Assembly: GCF_001428485.1 (NCBI RefSeq)
Contig: NZ_LMHS01000003.1
Coordinates: forward strand, 62,001-126,000
Direction: 5' to 3'
DNA from: Microbacterium sp. Root180
GTDB taxonomy: Bacteria; Actinomycetota; Actinomycetes; Actinomycetales; Microbacteriaceae
Length of the DNA: 64,000 bases
Positions 45,772 to 54,852 of this stretch are shown in pieces. Position 1 is the first letter of the stretch; each line of letters starts with the position of its first letter. The position numbers were made by a program, and so were the translations under genes. Under the pieces are notes generated by a model that did not search any database, was not told the DNA's origin, and saw only the letters and a program-made list of their open reading frames with translations.

Positions 45772-46608
45772 GTGCCCCGGGACTTGACAGCGTGGATCAC
45801 TCGACAGGGCGGAGTCGCTCACTCGAGCGTCGCCCGCGACCACGGCTTCTCAAAGCACGACGCCGCGACCTCGGTGGCCGCGGGCCGTCTGCAGTGGGTT
45901 CGGCGCTCATGGCTCGTCGCTCCAGCTTGCGACCCGGCGCTTCGCGCCGCGGCGGAAGCCGGCGGACGAGCGACCTGTGTGAGCAGCACGCGGCGACTCG
46001 GTCTGTGGACGCCCGAACACGACTGCCCGCACGTGTCCGTCTCGCCCGGTGCGTCCAGGTTCTCCGCCGGCGGGCTTGTCGTGCACTGGGCAGTCGGCCC
46101 GGTGCCGGTCCCCCGCCATGTTGCCCATGAGCCGCTCCTCAACGTGTTGTTCCACGTTGCCCGCTGCCTACCGCCGGCGGATTCACTCGCGGTGTGGGAG
46201 TCAGCGCTCCGGACAGGACAGACCGACGCCGCTGTCCTTCGCGCGGTGCCCTGGAGCAGCACTCGCGCGCAGGGGCTGGCCGACCGCGCAGGAGCCCTTT
46301 CCGACTCCGGGATCGAGTCACACTTCATGCGGCTCATGCACGGAATCGGTGTGAAGGTACGCCAGCAGGTGTGGATCGACGGTCACCCCGTCGACGGTCT
46401 CATCGGCGAGCGGCTCGTCGTGCAGGTCGACGGGTTCGAACATCATCGGGCGGCGGATCGCCGCCGAGACATCGCCGCGGATGCGCGCTTGATGCTGCGG
46501 GGGTTCCACGTCCTGCGGTTCGACTACGTGCAGATCCTCTTCCACCCCGAGCAGGTGATCTCTGTGATCCAGACAGCGATCGCGCAGCGACGACACCTCG
46601 CTCAGTGA
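45772..46608 (+). CDS. DUF559 (Vsr-like, PD-(D/E)XK fold) protein with AbiEi-like N-terminus
   Basis: A 278-residue protein. The N-terminal part (VAHSSVARDHGFSKHDAATSVAAGRLQWVRRSWLVAP) resembles the winged helix of AbiEi-type antitoxins. The C-terminal part has the DUF559 pattern: SGIESHFMRLM, then HPVDGLIGERLVVQVDGFEHH, with Gln in place of the usual Glu in V-E-VDG, and the final LRFDYVQILFHPEQVI. Members may nick or repair DNA, but the biochemistry is not established. It is a single gene, flanked on both sides by TCAGGAGA-type repeats. The start is GTG. Confidence 0.82.
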   Translation: MPRDLTAWITRQGGVAHSSVARDHGFSKHDAATSVAAGRLQWVRRSWLVAPACDPALRAAAEAGGRATCVSSTRRLGLWTPEHDCPHVSVSPGASRFSAGGLVVHWAVGPVPVPRHVAHEPLLNVLFHVARCLPPADSLAVWESALRTGQTDAAVLRAVPWSSTRAQGLADRAGALSDSGIESHFMRLMHGIGVKVRQQVWIDGHPVDGLIGERLVVQVDGFEHHRAADRRRDIAADARLMLRGFHVLRFDYVQILFHPEQVISVIQTAIAQRRHLAQ

Positions 46609-46618
46609 TTCTCCCTGG

Positions 46619-46669
46619 TCAGGAGAAACGCTCAGATCAGGATGCTGGAGCCCGCCCCGCTCCTGATCT
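46619..46669. repeat. Inverted repeat downstream of the DUF559 gene
   Basis: TCAGGAGA at 46619-46626 repeats the upstream unit, and AGATCAGGA (46634-46642) pairs with TCCTGATCT (46661-46669). The same GATCAGG core therefore lies on both sides of the gene. Confidence 0.75.
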
Positions 46670-46691
46670 CGGCAGATGACCTGATCTCACA

Positions 46692-46715
46692 CGGATGCCT
46701 CGGTGGAGGCATCCG
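46692..46715 (-). terminator. pfkA terminator
   Basis: CGGATGCCTC (46692-46701) pairs perfectly with GAGGCATCCG (46706-46715) around a four-base loop. It lies six bases after the pfkA stop and has the GGATGC-type arms seen elsewhere in the window. Confidence 0.8.
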
Positions 46716-46721
46716 CAGGGC

Positions 46722-47750
46722 TCAGCCGAAGAGTGCAGCGGCCTCTTCGTACCGGTAGAGGGGCACGGTGTTGAGTTCACCGAGAGCCTCGGCGAACGGC
46801 ACGCGCACGATGTCGGTGCCGCGCATGGCCACCATCTGGCCCCACGCGCCGTCGATGACGGCATCGGCGGCGTGCAGACCCAGGCGCGTGGCGAGCACGC
46901 GGTCGAAACCGGAGGGCGATCCCCCACGCTGGATGTGACCGAGCACGGTGGAACGGGTCTCGATGCCGGTCCGGCGCTCGATCTCGGGGGCGAGCACCTC
47001 GCTGATGCCGCCGAGGCGCGGACGGTTGAACGCGTCGAGGCCCTTGTCGGAGAAGGCCTCGTCCTGCCCCTTGAGCTTGAAGCCCTCGGAGACGACGATG
47101 AGCGGCGCGCGGCCGCGGTCGTGCGCCTTGGAGACGAGGTCGCAGATCTCCTCGATCGACATCGGCACCTCGGGAATGCAGATCGCATGGGCACCGGCGG
47201 CCATCCCGGCATGCAGGGCGATCCACCCGACGTGGCGCCCCATGACCTCGGCCACCATGCAGCGCTGGTGCGAGTCTCCCGTGGTGCGGAGTCGGTCCAT
47301 CGCGTCGGTGGCGATGTTGACGGCCGTGTCGAATCCGAACGAGTAGTCGGTCGCACGCAGGTCGTTGTCGATCGTCTTCGGCACGCCGAGCACGTTGATG
47401 CCGTCGTTGGCCAGACGGTTGGCGGCCGCGAGGGTGCCTTCGCCGCCGATCGCGATGATGCCGTCGATCCGGTGGCCGTACAGCGTCTTGGCGATGTTCT
47501 CGGCGCCGCCGCGCGGCCCCTCATACGGGTTGGTGCGGCTCGTTCCGAGAATCGTGCCGCCGACCTTCGACAGGCCCTTCACCTCGTGGCGCGTCAGCGG
47601 GAAGAAGTCCGCGTCGACGACCCCGCGCCAGCCGTCGCGAATACCGACGAACTCCAGGTCGTACGACGTGGTCCCCTTGAGGACGACGCCGCGGATGACC
47701 GCGTTGAGCCCGGGGCAGTCGCCGCCGCTCGTCAGGATGCCGATCTTCAT
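46722..47750 (-). CDS. pfkA: ATP-dependent 6-phosphofructokinase (group III type)
   Basis: A 342-residue glycolytic enzyme phosphorylating fructose-6-phosphate. The N-terminal ILTSGGDCPGLNAVIRG, GGEGT (102-106) and PKTIDND (124-130) are diagnostic. Gly in GGEGT rather than Asp argues for ATP rather than pyrophosphate as donor; the Lys of PKTIDND is shared with pyrophosphate enzymes and with the actinobacterial ATP-dependent group. GAGGA precedes the ATG. It is convergent with the DUF559 gene. Confidence 0.95.
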   Translation of the reverse strand: MKIGILTSGGDCPGLNAVIRGVVLKGTTSYDLEFVGIRDGWRGVVDADFFPLTRHEVKGLSKVGGTILGTSRTNPYEGPRGGAENIAKTLYGHRIDGIIAIGGEGTLAAANRLANDGINVLGVPKTIDNDLRATDYSFGFDTAVNIATDAMDRLRTTGDSHQRCMVAEVMGRHVGWIALHAGMAAGAHAICIPEVPMSIEEICDLVSKAHDRGRAPLIVVSEGFKLKGQDEAFSDKGLDAFNRPRLGGISEVLAPEIERRTGIETRSTVLGHIQRGGSPSGFDRVLATRLGLHAADAVIDGAWGQMVAMRGTDIVRVPFAEALGELNTVPLYRYEEAAALFG

Positions 47751-47839
47751 GGCTGTGGTCCTCGCTGTCGGGGGAAGAGGGTCGGCGACGCTGCCTCACC
47801 CGACATTAGTGCCCGGATGCCGCACCCTGCCACACGCGG

Positions 47840-49996
47840 TCAGTCCGCGCCGAGGGCCCGGCGCGTGAGGTGCATGAGCGCCGACAGCTGCACCGAGTCG
47901 CTCGACTGCGGGTCGACGGCCTCGCCGTCGAGCGCGCGGGCGGCGAGCCCCTGCTTGGAGTCGATCAGCTCGGCGATCTTCGTGTCGATCGTGTGCGCGG
48001 CGATGATGCGCCACGCGGTGACCGGCTCGTCCTGGCCGATGCGGTGCACGCGGTCGATCGCCTGCGTCTGCTCGGCGGCTGTCCACGACAGCTCGGCGAG
48101 CACGACGTTGGACGCGGCCTGCATGTTGAGGCCGACGCCCGCCGCGGTCAGCGAGCAGACCGCGATCCCCACGCCCGCGTCGTTGTTGAAGTCGTCGATC
48201 GCCTGCTGGCGCACCGGCGTCGTCTGGTCGCCGCGGATCGACACCGTGCGCAGGCCGGCGCCCGCGAAGTGCGCCTCGGCGGCATCCATCACATCGATGT
48301 GCTTGGCGAAGAACACGACCTTGCCGACCGAGCGCTGCAGCTGCACGGCGTAGTCCGCCGCGAGAAGCGCCTTGGCCTGACCGATCTTGCGCACCATGGT
48401 GAAGACGTTCTCGGAGCCGGTCCCGGCGGCCTTGGACTCCTCCAGCTCGTTCTGCGCGACGAGACGCACGATGTCGCCGTCGATCTCGCCGGGGGCGAGG
48501 CCGCGATCGCCGCGGGCCTCGATGATCCGGCGGTAGCGGGCGGCCAGTCGCTCGCCGAGCTCGCGCTCCGCCTGGCGGATCGAGCGGCCGAACTCGTCGT
48601 CCAGCTCGACCGGGAGGTCGGCGATGAGCTTGTCGGGCAGGTCCGCGGCGACATCCTTCTTCTTGCGCCTCACGATGCCCATCGAGATCACCGCGTCGCG
48701 AGCCTCGGGGTAGAACGCCTTGTCGGCCGGTGTGAGACCCGTCTCGTCGAGCTTCTCCATCAGCTCGGGCCCGGGCTTCTCGCCGGTCGTCCAGCCGAGG
48801 AATCGCCAGATCGCGTCGAAGTCCTCGACGTCGTTGATGAGCGGCGTTCCGGTGAGGGCGAGCAGGAGCGGGTCGCGCACCTGCTCGCGAATACGCGCGG
48901 CGAGCGCGAGCACGTTCTGCGAGCGCTGCGAGCCGAGATTCTTGATGAAGTGCGCCTCGTCGACGACCATGCCCTTCAAGCCCAGGTCGCCGAGCCAGGA
49001 CAGGTGCCGGTCGAGCACCTCGTAGTTGACGATGAACACGTCCGCGAAGGCGTCGATGGCCTCGCCGTCGCCGTGGATGACGGTTGCACGCCGGTGGGGC
49101 GTCCAGCGCTCCACCTCGCGGGCCCAGTTCATCTTGACGACATTCGGCACGACCGCCAGCAGCGGATACGCGCCGGCGACGGATGCTGCGAGCACGGACT
49201 CCGCCGTCTTCCCGAGGCCGGGCTCATCGGCCAGGAGGAAGGTGCGGTGCCCTTCGCGCACGGACTCGAGGAAGCGCGACTGATGCACCATGATCTCGAG
49301 GCCCTTGGGCGAGAGGCGGTCGAACTCCGGCACGGGCGGAAGGTCCATGGTCGCGGCACCGCCGCCGGCGCCCGTCTCGAAGGCCTTGTAGAGCGGACCC
49401 ATGAGCTCCCAGCCGTCGAGGCGACGCCGCGGCGTCTGCTTGGGAGCGCGGAGGGAGAGGTCGGGCGCGAGGAACGGGTTGGACTCGCGGCGCGCCTCCA
49501 CCTGCTGCGGTACCACCTGGCGCTCGGCCAGTGCGGCGGGGACGACCGTCGCGGCGGCCGGGGCGGCATCGGTGATGATGAGCTCGTCAGGCGGCAGCTC
49601 CGCGCCGGATTCGAGTAGCCAGTCGCGGCGCATGCGCCGCGCGACCGGCGAGGCGGCCTGATCGACCTCGAGCAGCTGGATGAGCGACGTGTCGCGCGCA
49701 GCCGTCTTCGCGAGGATGGTGGCGACGCCGTCGAGCCGCTTGAGGAGCTCGGCGCGAGCGGCGTCGGTCACCGAGGTGTCGGCCTTCACACGGGCGCGCT
49801 CCTCGCGCACCAGGAACGCGATGACCTGGAACTTGACGCGGTTCGTCGGTCCGAGCTTTCCTCGCTGGGCCTTGGCTTCGACCTCACGCACCTTGCGGGC
49901 GAGGATCGGGATGATGGGGGCCTCGTCGTCTCGACGTACGGACGAAGACTTGCGGCGACGCTGCGCCGACGTCTGGGCGGGTGCCGTGGGCGGCAT
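47840..49996 (-). CDS. SNF2-family DEAD/DEAH-box helicase/ATPase
   Basis: A 718-residue SWI2/SNF2 ATPase. After a basic N-terminal region of about 250 residues, the motor shows LADEPGLGKTAESVLAAS (motif I), VVDEAHFIKN (motif II), LTGTPLIND (motif III) and the C-terminal ELSWTAAEQTQAIDRVHRIGQ (motif VI; core AIDRVHRIGQ). It would translocate on duplex DNA; no nuclease domain is attached. AGGAGGAGC precedes the ATG at 49996, and the frame upstream of it is not needed. Confidence 0.92.
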   Translation of the reverse strand: MPPTAPAQTSAQRRRKSSSVRRDDEAPIIPILARKVREVEAKAQRGKLGPTNRVKFQVIAFLVREERARVKADTSVTDAARAELLKRLDGVATILAKTAARDTSLIQLLEVDQAASPVARRMRRDWLLESGAELPPDELIITDAAPAAATVVPAALAERQVVPQQVEARRESNPFLAPDLSLRAPKQTPRRRLDGWELMGPLYKAFETGAGGGAATMDLPPVPEFDRLSPKGLEIMVHQSRFLESVREGHRTFLLADEPGLGKTAESVLAASVAGAYPLLAVVPNVVKMNWAREVERWTPHRRATVIHGDGEAIDAFADVFIVNYEVLDRHLSWLGDLGLKGMVVDEAHFIKNLGSQRSQNVLALAARIREQVRDPLLLALTGTPLINDVEDFDAIWRFLGWTTGEKPGPELMEKLDETGLTPADKAFYPEARDAVISMGIVRRKKKDVAADLPDKLIADLPVELDDEFGRSIRQAERELGERLAARYRRIIEARGDRGLAPGEIDGDIVRLVAQNELEESKAAGTGSENVFTMVRKIGQAKALLAADYAVQLQRSVGKVVFFAKHIDVMDAAEAHFAGAGLRTVSIRGDQTTPVRQQAIDDFNNDAGVGIAVCSLTAAGVGLNMQAASNVVLAELSWTAAEQTQAIDRVHRIGQDEPVTAWRIIAAHTIDTKIAELIDSKQGLAARALDGEAVDPQSSDSVQLSALMHLTRRALGAD

Positions 49997-50196
49997 GCTC
50001 CTCCTGAGCGTGAATGCCGGCGAACCGGCGGTGAATCGGTGTGGACACCGAAACGGCTGCGATGCTCCCGCTGGCGGCGCGGACGCCGTCGCAACACGGG
50101 ACGGGTGCTCTCGCCGTCGGCCGCGGGCACTCGCTTCTGCGAGCTGCGACGTCGACAGCGGATTCCCCTGGTGCCAGTCTAGCGGACGCGGGCGGC

Positions 50197-50841
50197 TCAG
50201 CCCCAGACCGTGTCGACGATGTCCTCGGTGTAGCCCTGCGGGGCGAAGTTGATCCACGAGGTCGACACCCAGCCGCCGTCGCCGACGTAGTGGGTCTCGC
50301 CGCTCGCGTACTCCTCGTCGTCCTGCGTGACGCCCTTCTGCTCGAAGCGGCACACGGTCCCGCTCCCGAGCGACTCGCACGCGGCTCCCGAAGCGGCGAG
50401 CTCGGAGGTGATGAACTCCTCCTGCCCGGCATCGATCGCGGTGACGTTGGTCGCCAGCCCGTACTCGCCCGGCATCCCCCACGAGCAGCGGATGGTCGGC
50501 GCCCCGCCGTCGATGATCTGGATGAGGTCGACGTCCTGCGTGGAGAGCATCGTCACGCCCGGGTCGTTGAGAGGCGGATTGTCGGCGTTGAGGCTGGCGA
50601 GCATCGATGGGGAGTAGAGCTCTTCGCACGCCTGCGGAACGTCGAACTCCGCGCCGGGGAGCTCCGTCTCGATCGGGGTGGGCGAAGCACCCGTGGGGCG
50701 TGGCGAGATCGACGGGGTCGCATCTCCGCTGGCGTCGGGCGCCGGCTCGGGGCGGCACCCCACGATGAGGGCGGCCGCGACGGAGAGGAGGGCGATCGCG
50801 CCCAGCGAGCGGACCGCGATCCGACGTCGATCGTGCAGCAT
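50197..50841 (-). CDS. Hypothetical lipoprotein
   Basis: A 214-residue secreted lipoprotein. The signal peptide (1-28) ends in IVGC, with Cys29 lipidated. A Ser/Thr/Pro linker follows to about residue 60. The folded part has four Cys residues (QACEEL, IRCSWG, AACESL, TVCRFE) that may form two disulfides. I do not recognise the domain. GGAGG precedes the ATG, and TAGGGT upstream gives a leader of about 30 bases. The 200-base gap towards the helicase gene shows nothing clear. Confidence 0.8.
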   Translation of the reverse strand: MLHDRRRIAVRSLGAIALLSVAAALIVGCRPEPAPDASGDATPSISPRPTGASPTPIETELPGAEFDVPQACEELYSPSMLASLNADNPPLNDPGVTMLSTQDVDLIQIIDGGAPTIRCSWGMPGEYGLATNVTAIDAGQEEFITSELAASGAACESLGSGTVCRFEQKGVTQDDEEYASGETHYVGDGGWVSTSWINFAPQGYTEDIVDTVWG

Positions 50842-50925
50842 CCGGCCTCCGTGCTCTGGGGAACCCTTCGACCCTACGATGCCCCTCGCACACCTGTCGG
50901 GGGACGCGCCGCGCGCATCGAGGCC

Positions 50926-51822
50926 CTAATCGTCGGCCGACGCCACCTGCCACTGCGACAGCAGGTGCGGATCATCGGTCACGATGCCGTCCACGCCGAG
51001 CGCGGTGACCGCGTCCCACTGCGCATCCTTGTTGAGCGTGTAGACGACGATGCGTCCCCCGGCTGCGTGTATCTCGTCGACGACCTCCGGTCGCGCGAGC
51101 ACAGCCTTGCGCGAGACGACGATGCCGCGCACGCCGGCCTGCTCGGCCGCCGCCACGACGTCCTTCGGGAGGTGCTTGAGGATGAGAAGGCGCGAGACGA
51201 CCTCCGACTCGATCGCGCACAGGGCGAGCGTGCGGGCGTCGAAGCTCGCGAGGGCGATGCTGCGATCGAGATCCCGCGCGGCGATCTCGTCGATCGCTCG
51301 GGCCACCGCGGCAGCATCCCACGTTCCCTTGAGCTCGACGATCGCGCGGCCGCCCGCGGCGGCGAGCACGTCGAGGAACTCGGGGAGCGTCGGCACCCGC
51401 GTACCGGCGTAGGCCGGATCGAACCACGACCCGGCGTCGAGGGACTGCACCTCGGCGAGCGTCAGATCGGCGAGGTACCCGGTGCCGTCGGTGGTGCGAT
51501 CCACCTTGCGATCGTGCAGCAGCACGGGGTGGCCGTCGGCGGTCAGCGCGACGTCGACCTCGACGTAGCCGAAGCCTCCGGCCAGCGCGGCCGTGATCGC
51601 CGGCAGGGTGTTCTCGGGAGCGGTGGCGCCGCCTCCCCGGTGGCTGGCGATGAACGCGGCGTCACCCGGACCTCGCGGGTCCCCCATGAGCTCCGTGGCG
51701 CTCACGCGCGCGGGACTGGCGCCGAGGAAGGCGATCACCAGGCTGGCGGCCGCGAGCACGCAAACGACGAGCAGAGCGTGGGTCCGGTCGCGCGTGCGAT
51801 CGGATGCCGCGGAAGGGGGCAT
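50926..51822 (-). CDS. Glycerophosphodiester phosphodiesterase, membrane-anchored or secreted
   Basis: A 298-residue GDPD-family enzyme splitting glycerophosphodiesters into glycerol-3-phosphate and an alcohol. An N-terminal hydrophobic segment (about 16-38) exports or anchors it. The catalytic blocks are SHRGGGATAPENT (His-Arg and Glu-Asn), VEVDVALTADGHPVLLHD (Glu-x-Asp and His) and VELKG. The ATG at 51822 has GGAGG nine bases upstream. Confidence 0.92.
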   Translation of the reverse strand: MPPSAASDRTRDRTHALLVVCVLAAASLVIAFLGASPARVSATELMGDPRGPGDAAFIASHRGGGATAPENTLPAITAALAGGFGYVEVDVALTADGHPVLLHDRKVDRTTDGTGYLADLTLAEVQSLDAGSWFDPAYAGTRVPTLPEFLDVLAAAGGRAIVELKGTWDAAAVARAIDEIAARDLDRSIALASFDARTLALCAIESEVVSRLLILKHLPKDVVAAAEQAGVRGIVVSRKAVLARPEVVDEIHAAGGRIVVYTLNKDAQWDAVTALGVDGIVTDDPHLLSQWQVASADD

Positions 51823-51899
51823 CGGGTATGTCCTCCGGGTCGTACACCGTGTCCTCTTCGACACGGTGCGCCCACTCTACATGCGCCGTTACCTTTCCG

Positions 51900-53126
51900 T
51901 TACCTCTTTTCGGAACGGATGCCGCTTACGGCATCCCAGATCGCGTCGGCGACGTCGCGCTTGGTTCCGTCGGCCGTCGCGACGACCTCGCCGGCGGCAT
52001 CCAGCAGCGTGACCTCGTTGCGATCCGCCTCGAATCCCTGCGCCCACCCCACCTGGTTCACCGCGAGAAGATCGGCGCCCTTGCGCGCGGCTTTGCGGCG
52101 TCCGCGGTCGAGCAGGGTCTCACCGTCCTGCGGGGTCTCCGCCGCGAATCCGACCACGATCTGCCCATCGCGACGGCTCCTGACCAGGCCCGCGAGGATG
52201 TCGGCGTTCTCGACGAGGTGCAGCGTGATGCCCGGCCCCTCCGCGGCATCCTTCGACAGCTTCGCGTCCGACACCTCGGCGACGCGATAGTCGGCGACGG
52301 CAGCCGCCATGACGACGACGTCCGCCCCGGCGGCGGCGTCGCCGACCGCGACAGCGAGCTCCGCCGCCGTGCCGGTACGCACGACGCTCACGCGCGGGTG
52401 CGTGGAGGCGCCGGAGAGCACGCCTTCGTCGACGTGCGCGGCGATGAGCAGCACGTCCGCACCGCGATCGGCCGCCGCGAGGGCGACCGCGATCCCCTGC
52501 TTCCCGCTGGAGCGGTTGCCGATGAAGCGGACCGGATCGATGGGCTCGCGTGTGCCGCCGGCCGACACGACCACGTGCATTCCCGAGAGATCGGCGCTGC
52601 GGGCCCCCGCCGCGGCGAGCGCCTCCGTCACGATCTGCTCCGGCTCCGACATCCGTCCTGGGCCGCTGTCGCCGCCGGTGAGTGCGCCGTCGGCGGGGCC
52701 GACCATAACCACTCCGCGCTCGCGCAGCGTGGCGATGTTGTGGACCGTCGCGGGGTGCCGCCACATCTCGGTGTGCATCGCCGGGGCCACGACGACCGGT
52801 GCCGTGGTGGCGAGTAGGGTCGTTCCCAGGAGATCGTCCGCCAGCCCGGCTGCCATCTTCGCCAGCGTGTTCGCGGTCGCGGGCGCCACGATCACGAGAT
52901 CGGCCGACTGGCCGAGCGCGACGTGACGCACGCGAGCGACGTCCTCGTGGACGGAGGTCGTGACAGGGTTGCGGCTGATCGCCTCCCACGTCGGAAGGCC
53001 GACGAAGCGCACGGCGTCCGCGGTCGGCACGACGTGCACCTCATGTCCCTCCTTCACGAGGAGGCGCACCAGGTGCACCGTCTTGTAGGCGGCGATCCCG
53101 CCCGAGACTCCGACGACGACGAACAC
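51900..53126 (-). CDS. coaBC: Bifunctional phosphopantothenoylcysteine decarboxylase/phosphopantothenate-cysteine ligase
   Basis: A 408-residue cytoplasmic enzyme of coenzyme A synthesis. The N-terminal CoaC flavoprotein domain has GVSGGIAAYK, the substrate region PAMHTEMW (PxMNxxMW type, with His in place of Asn) and the Cys-free loop GPADGALTGGDSGPGRM. The CoaB ligase domain starts near SAGGTREPIDPVRFIGNRSSGKQG and includes AAVADYR and the Lys of ADAKLSK-type sequence. GTG is the start; CAAGAT lies six bases upstream with GGAGG between. Confidence 0.95.
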   Translation of the reverse strand: MFVVVGVSGGIAAYKTVHLVRLLVKEGHEVHVVPTADAVRFVGLPTWEAISRNPVTTSVHEDVARVRHVALGQSADLVIVAPATANTLAKMAAGLADDLLGTTLLATTAPVVVAPAMHTEMWRHPATVHNIATLRERGVVMVGPADGALTGGDSGPGRMSEPEQIVTEALAAAGARSADLSGMHVVVSAGGTREPIDPVRFIGNRSSGKQGIAVALAAADRGADVLLIAAHVDEGVLSGASTHPRVSVVRTGTAAELAVAVGDAAAGADVVVMAAAVADYRVAEVSDAKLSKDAAEGPGITLHLVENADILAGLVRSRRDGQIVVGFAAETPQDGETLLDRGRRKAARKGADLLAVNQVGWAQGFEADRNEVTLLDAAGEVVATADGTKRDVADAIWDAVSGIRSEKR

Positions 53127-53176
53127 CCTCCGATCTTGGCACGACCCGGATCCCGGCAGGCAGGAGAACGCCCTCG

Positions 53177-53893
53177 ATGTGCACCGTCGTCATCCGCGTG
53201 CCCGACTCCCCCGATGAGCCCACACGAGTGCTCGCGGTCCGCGACGAGGACCCGGAGCGACCCTGGAACCCGCTCGGACCCTGGTGGCCCGAGGCGCACG
53301 ACGGCGTCGTCGGCGTGCGCGATGCGCGAGCCGGCGGTGCGTGGCTGGCCGCCGATCCCGGCACCCGCCGGCTGGCGGTGCTGCTCAATCGAGCGGATGC
53401 CTCGGCCCGACCGGAATCGGAGCTCATCTCGCGCGGCGGCATCGTGCTCGACGCGGTAGCCGGCCGGTCCCCCGAGGGCGCCCCGCCGACGCACGGCTTC
53501 AATCTGGTCGAGGTCGATCCGGCCGGCGCGCGGGTGCTCACCTGGGACGGCGAGCGGCTGCGCACGACGGAGCTCGCACCGGGGACGCACATGATCGCGC
53601 ACGACGACGTCGATGACCCGGGCACGCCGCGCATCGCGCACTGGCTCGCCGAGTTTCAGGCGGCCGGTCTCTCCGGCGACGCCGAGTGGTGGATGCCGTG
53701 GGTCGACGTCCTGCGCCGGTCGGCGCAGCTGGAGCCGACGGATGACCGGGCGATCATCCGCGACAACCGCCCGTACGGCTACCCGACGCTGTCGCTGCTC
53801 GCGTGCGTCGCGTCCGTTTCGTCAGAAGGCGTCGACGTGCACTACGGGGAGCTGGACGAGCCCGGCCGCTGGGGCGGGCTCGACCTCGACTGA
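53177..53893 (+). CDS. NRDE/TANGO2-family protein
   Basis: A 238-residue cytoplasmic protein. The N-terminal MCTVV is kept, and the NRDE motif reads AVRDEDPERP here (Val in place of Asn). The central GAWLAADPGTRRLAVLLNR matches G-W-xx-x-G--A-LLN-R of the family. Eukaryotic TANGO2 has been linked to haem handling; the bacterial role is uncertain. AGGAG precedes the ATG. Confidence 0.88.
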   Translation: MCTVVIRVPDSPDEPTRVLAVRDEDPERPWNPLGPWWPEAHDGVVGVRDARAGGAWLAADPGTRRLAVLLNRADASARPESELISRGGIVLDAVAGRSPEGAPPTHGFNLVEVDPAGARVLTWDGERLRTTELAPGTHMIAHDDVDDPGTPRIAHWLAEFQAAGLSGDAEWWMPWVDVLRRSAQLEPTDDRAIIRDNRPYGYPTLSLLACVASVSSEGVDVHYGELDEPGRWGGLDLD

Positions 53894-53904
53894 TCCGCGC
53901 CCCC

Positions 53905-53975
53905 CGCTTGCCGAGAACGCGCCTGTGTCCTCGACACGCGGAGTCGGGCGTACACAAGTGCGTTCTCTGCAAGCG
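53905..53975. repeat. Long imperfect inverted repeat between convergent genes
   Basis: Arms of 24 bases (53905-53928 and 53952-53975) match at 21 positions and share the cores CGCTTGC and GAGAACGC. The loop is 23 bases. It sits between the NRDE stop and the aldehyde dehydrogenase stop, so it may terminate both transcripts, or be a small mobile repeat. Confidence 0.8.
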
Positions 53976-53988
53976 GTGCGGGGCGGGG

Positions 53989-54852
53989 TCAGACCAGGCT
54001 CTTGGTGTGCCAGACCGTCTTCGTCTCGGTGAACGCGGCGATGCGCTGCAGGCTCGGAGCCGCGGCATCCGCTCCCGACTCGGGGGGAAGCACGCGTGTG
54101 AGCGTCTCAGCGGCGGCGATCTGCAGGTCGACCCAGTCGAGGTCACCGGCGCCGACGAGGTCGAGGCCGTGCACATCGGGGTGCGACGCGAGCCACGGCG
54201 CGAGCTCGGCGGGCGATCCGGTGAGGACGTTCACCACGCCGCCCGGCACGTCGGAGGTCGCGAGCACCTCGGCGAGGCTGATCGCCGAGAGCGGGAAACG
54301 CTGCGAGGCGACGACGACCACGGAGTTGCCCGAGACCAGCGCCGGCGCGACCGCGGAGACGAGCCCGAGCAGGGCGGTGTCCTGCGGGGCGATCACGGCG
54401 ACCACACCGGTCGGCTCGGGCACCGAGATGTTGAAGTACGGACCGGCGACGGGATTGCCGTTTCCGGCGACCTGGCCGAACTTGTCGCACCAGCCGGCGT
54501 ACCAGACCCACCGGTCGATCGCCTCGTCGACCTCCGCCTGCGCGGCGGAGCCCGACACGCCCGTCTGCTGCACGATCTCGTCGACGAACTGCGCACGGCG
54601 GCCCTCGAGCAGCTCGGCGACGCGGTAGAGCACCTGGCCGCGGTTGTACGCGGTCGCGCCGGCCCAGCCCTTCACGGCTCCGCGGGCGGCGGTCACCGCG
54701 TCGCGGGCATCCTTGCGCGAGGCGAGCGCCGCGTTGGCGAGGAACTCGCCCTTGGCCGAGACGACCTCGTAGGTGCGTCCGGACTCGGTGCGGGGGAAGG
54801 CTCCTCCGATGAACAGCTTGTACGTCTTCGGCACGGTCAGTCGCTTGCTCAC
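53989..54852 (-). CDS. Half-length aldehyde dehydrogenase family protein without the catalytic Cys
   Basis: A 287-residue protein that aligns only with the N-terminal (NAD-binding) half of aldehyde dehydrogenases: YKLFIGGAFPRTESG at the start, then VVAVIAPQDTALLGLVSAVAPALVSGNSVVV and LATSDVPGGVVNVLTG. The catalytic Cys block and the C-terminal half are missing. The frame is intact, so it looks like a maintained short form. It overlaps the full-length enzyme by four bases and probably is its partner subunit or a non-catalytic homologue. Confidence 0.87.
   Translation of the reverse strand: MSKRLTVPKTYKLFIGGAFPRTESGRTYEVVSAKGEFLANAALASRKDARDAVTAARGAVKGWAGATAYNRGQVLYRVAELLEGRRAQFVDEIVQQTGVSGSAAQAEVDEAIDRWVWYAGWCDKFGQVAGNGNPVAGPYFNISVPEPTGVVAVIAPQDTALLGLVSAVAPALVSGNSVVVVASQRFPLSAISLAEVLATSDVPGGVVNVLTGSPAELAPWLASHPDVHGLDLVGAGDLDWVDLQIAAAETLTRVLPPESGADAAAPSLQRIAAFTETKTVWHTKSLV

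Noticed and set aside
49997-50953. Upstream extension of the SNF2 helicase frame
   Set aside because: The sequence crosses a well-supported lipoprotein gene in another frame; the ATG at 49996 has a strong AGGAGGAG site.
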